Positions 61,352 to 64,000 of a stretch of DNA of 64,000 nt are shown here, piece by piece. Source of the DNA: Phocoena phocoena (taxonomy: Eukaryota > Chordata > Mammalia > Artiodactyla > Phocoenidae). How positions within the stretch are numbered: position 1 is the first letter of the stretch; the number at the start of each line of letters is the position of its first letter. Both the position numbers and the translations under genes were made by a program. Location: contig NC_089226.1 of NCBI RefSeq assembly GCF_963924675.1, positions 46,393,124 to 46,457,123 on the forward strand, read 5' to 3'. The notes under the pieces are model-generated. The model was not told the DNA's origin. It ran no database searches and worked only from the letters and a program-made list of their open reading frames with translations.

Positions 61352-61489
61352 AGTAGCCCCTGCTCGCTGCAACTAGAGAAAGCCCGCGTGCAGCAACGAA
61401 GACCCAATGCAGCCAAAAACAAACAAATAAATTTATTTTTTTTAAAAAAAGAGGCACCACTGGTCTCTTTTCTTACATTATCTCATTTC

Positions 61490-61640
61490 CTCATCTTAGG
61501 CCTCCAGGGTAGGCATCACATTGTTTTAGAAATGAAGGGACTGGGATTCAAAGAGGGTAAAGAGCTGTCCCAAGGTCAGAGCCAGGTTTGGAACCCAGGT
61601 CCCTCTAACTCCTGAGCCAGCCCTACCCATTATCACACCT
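61490..61640 (+). repeat. MIR fragment
   Basis: TTGTTTTAGAAATGAAGGGACTGG, GAGCTGTCCCAAGGTCAG, TTTGGAACCCAGG. Confidence 0.65.
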
Positions 61641-62525
61641 TGGGCGTGCTGGGCTCTGTCTTCGCCACGTTGTTTTCTGTCTTCACAGAGCATCAATGCC
61701 TGGGATGGGAGAGTGTTCTTGTACTCTCCTCTGCCCAAATTCTTAATCCTGGTCTCACTCCTTTCGTGTTCCCCTGGATACCCTGGTCCCTTAGTATGAC
61801 TGAAGCCTTTCCAATGAAACACTCTCCATTCGAAAGTTCCCAGGCAGCCGGGCTGCAGCGACTGATGGTTCCCAACTGCTGCGCCATATGTTCTTGCCCT
61901 CCTCGCTCTCAGCTGTTCTCAGATAGGCCGGCTGCGAGGTTAATCACATCTCACGTTGTAAAACTGAATCCTGATACACTCAAGAAAGCCCTCACGGTTA
62001 TTTGTGCTGCATTCCCATTCCCATTTATATTCGCAACGATTTCCAAGATCTGAGGTGACCTCAACAACTCAGCACATTTTAAACAGAACACTAAACTTAA
62101 AAGAAGATACGTGGAGCTCAAACCTCTCTTTTCATTCCAGACTTGTATATCCAACAGTCTAATTGACACCGTTTCTCAGGTGTTTTGAAACTTACTCTAT
62201 TCAAATCAGAATTCTTGATGTTTTCCTCTCAGACCTGTCTCTGGTAGGCGTGTGGGCTGTCTGGCCAGTAACCTTTCGCTGCCTCCTTCTACTTCACAGA
62301 ACCTTGATTTTGTTCAGGGACAATGTGCCCAGACCAAGGGTTGAACCGACATGGGTCTAAGCCCATCACAGCAATCTCAGCCCTATCGCTGGGTATTCCT
62401 GCTTCTGGCCTCCAGCAAGGGTGGGCAGTGGGATCGAAAGGAAGTCTGCTAGAGAATTTCTAGGTGCACATTTTCGCTGAGATGAAAGAGAGGTTGCATT
62501 AGACATTTCTCATGTAACACTTCAA
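61641..62525. other. Intergenic sequence without recognised feature
   Basis: Overlapping frames up to 137 codons on both strands (61526-62169) without a recognisable domain. Confidence 0.45.
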
Positions 62526-62529
62526 GTCA

Positions 62530-63685
62530 TCTTGGATCACTGCTTACTTACTCTAGCCACCTCTGTGGAGACCAATTACTTGCAAAATTCTACCAGCTTT
62601 CCACTGGTGCAACTTGGGCCTTCAGCTGAGTGTCTCTTGCTTTCTTCCCTGGGGCTCCCCATCTATGCAACCACCACCCCAATCGAAGATGCCAATCAAC
62701 TCTCACTTGAACTACTTCAACAGCTTCCTAATTGATCTCCCCTCTCCAACTCCTGCCCCCTCCCCAATATAATTCTCCATATCACAGCCAGAGTGAGCTT
62801 TTAAAAATACAATTGGAATCATGCTAGTTTCCCTGCTTCAAAACTTTCAAGGAATCTGTATTATATTCTGAGTAAAATCCAAACTCCTTACCATGGCCTT
62901 CAAGACTCTGCATGATCTGGCCATCTTTCCATGTTGCCAGACTGTGCTTATCTCAATTTGCCCTTGTCCAAATTGTCCCCTAGGTCTTACATGTTTGGAG
63001 TCTTCACAATGCAGATCCTTCTGCCCGGTATACTCTTCCCCTATTGCTCCCCATGGCTGGATCCTTTCTGTCAGCCAGATGTCAGTTTTAATGTCTACCT
63101 TCTTACAGAGGACTTCCTTACCACCCAGGGTTAAGAAATTCCCCATTATTCTTTTTTTAAAATTAATTAATTATTTGGCTGCGTTGGGCTCACGCAACAT
63201 CTTAGTTGCGGCACGCGGGCTCTTCGATGCAGCGCGAGGGCTTCTCTCTAGTTGTGACTTGGGCTCCAGAGCGCTAGGACTCAGTAGTTGCGACGTGTGG
63301 GCTTAGTTGCCCTGCAGCATGTGGGATCTTAGTTCTCTGACCAGGGATTGAACCCGCGTCCCCTGCATTGGAAGGCGGATTCTTAACCACTGGAAAACCA
63401 GGGAAGTCCCTCCCCATTATTCTTTGTACCACATCTTGTTTGTTTTCTCCATAACAAGGCACAAAAGCTAACGCCTTATGCATTAAGCTTATAGTTAAGT
63501 TGTTATTACATATTTATTGATTTATTTTCACCCTTTAATTGCTTGTCTCCCTGATCAGATTAGAATCTTTTCTAGCAAAGGCCAAGATTTTACTCTCCAC
63601 TATATACTCAGGTCCTTGTACATTGCCTGCCTTAGAATATGTGCTCAGTAAATATATATTGAGTAAATGAATAAACTGTGATAAC
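62530..63685 (+). repeat. L2-like LINE, split by a SINE
   Basis: TCTGAGTAAAATCCAAACTCC, ACCATGGCCTTCAAGACTC and GGACTTCCTTACCACCC before the SINE. GAATATGTGCTCAGTAAATATATATTGAG closes it at 63630-63685. Frames inside are repeat-derived. Confidence 0.65.
63156..63410 (-). mobile_element. CHR-type SINE inside the L2
   Basis: TTAAAATTAATTAATTATTTGG tail, GATTGAACCCGCGTCCCC box B region, CCAGGGAAGTCCC head. Perfect 15-bp TSD TCCCCATTATTCTTT at 63141-63155 and 63411-63425. Confidence 0.94.
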
Positions 63686-63689
63686 AACA

Positions 63690-63930
63690 GTATCCGTTGC
63701 CATTGAATGAGGTCCTTGCTTGCGTGTTCAAATCTTGGTTCTGTCACTTATTAGCTCTGTGAGCTTAGGCAAGTGTTTTAACCTCTCTGTACCACAGCTT
63801 TCTCATCTTAAGTGGGGATAATAATAGTACCTAGTTGAGTTGCCAAAATAATTAAATTATTTGTTATTGTTATACGTGTGAAAACTTAGAATGGTGCCTG
63901 GCAAGTAGTTAGCATTATGTAAATGCTTAG
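63690..63930 (-). repeat. MIR SINE
   Basis: GTTCAAATCTTGGTTCTGTCAC, AGCTCTGTGAGCTTAGGCAAG, CATCTTAAGTGGGGATAATAATAG, then AATGGTGCCTGGC. A weak plus-strand MIR scrap may follow to the window end. Confidence 0.8.
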
Positions 63931-64000
63931 CTGGTCTTGTTGTTGTTATTATCATTATCTCTGCCAAGAAATCGAGGCTCAGGAAGACTAGAGTCATATA

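Larger units (their letters stand above)
58926..61448 (+). mobile_element. CHR SINE, long subtype, split by an L1
   Basis: Parts 58926-59114 and 61361-61448 form one SINE: ACTTCCCTGGTGGCGCAG head, GGGTTCGAGCCC box B, then CTGCTCGCTGCAACTAGAG after the L1, ending AATAAATTTATTTT. Outer TSD AAGAGGCACCACTGG, 15 bp and perfect, at 58911-58925 and 61449-61463. Confidence 0.95.

Overview
This window is mammalian nuclear DNA, almost certainly from a cetacean (whale or dolphin). The evidence is a dense set of tRNA-derived CHR-type SINEs, about 24 copies. At least nine belong to a young, nearly uniform ~200-bp subfamily with clean target-site duplications (TSDs), a pattern I associate with whales and dolphins within Cetartiodactyla. 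Older mammalian-wide repeats (MIR, L2, L1M, MaLR LTRs, hAT DNA transposons) make up much of the rest. Nothing is bacterial: there are no operons, CRISPR arrays or phage genes.

The only protein-coding gene I can support is FZD4 (Frizzled-4) on the + strand. It has two coding exons, 22923-23207 and 25605-26933, joined across a 2397-bp phase-0 GT-AG intron. Together they encode 537 residues, the usual length of mammalian FZD4: signal peptide, ten-cysteine Wnt/Norrin-binding domain, seven membrane segments, the KTLHTW Dishevelled motif and a C-terminal ETVV PDZ ligand. A TATA-less CpG-rich promoter with an inverted CCAAT box and GC boxes lies just upstream. A roughly 5-kb 3' UTR ends at a cluster of AATAAA signals near 31.91-31.96 kb followed by GT-rich DNA. 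The gene appears intact.

Layout: 1-18.4 kb is intergenic, with MIR/L2 remnants, a hAT element containing a SINE, two LTR candidates and eight CHR SINEs, including three in a row at 15.5-16.3 kb. From 18.4 to 34.77 kb is the FZD4 neighbourhood, with only one CHR SINE (in intron 1). From 34.77 to 64 kb is intergenic again, with about 15 CHR SINEs, L2 and L1M fragments, a MaLR LTR with a tandemly triplicated end, and a 2.2-kb 5'-truncated L1 that landed inside an older SINE at 58.9-61.5 kb.

I found no undescribed biological system. The most useful observations are the intact FZD4 model with a candidate upstream ORF and G-rich promoter tract, a perfect hairpin in intron 1, several nested insertions that give a relative chronology, a ~1-kb-spaced local duplication, a triplicated target site at 52 kb, and a SINE that appears to link the long and short CHR subtypes. 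Repeat family names come from memory of consensus sequences and were not checked against a library.
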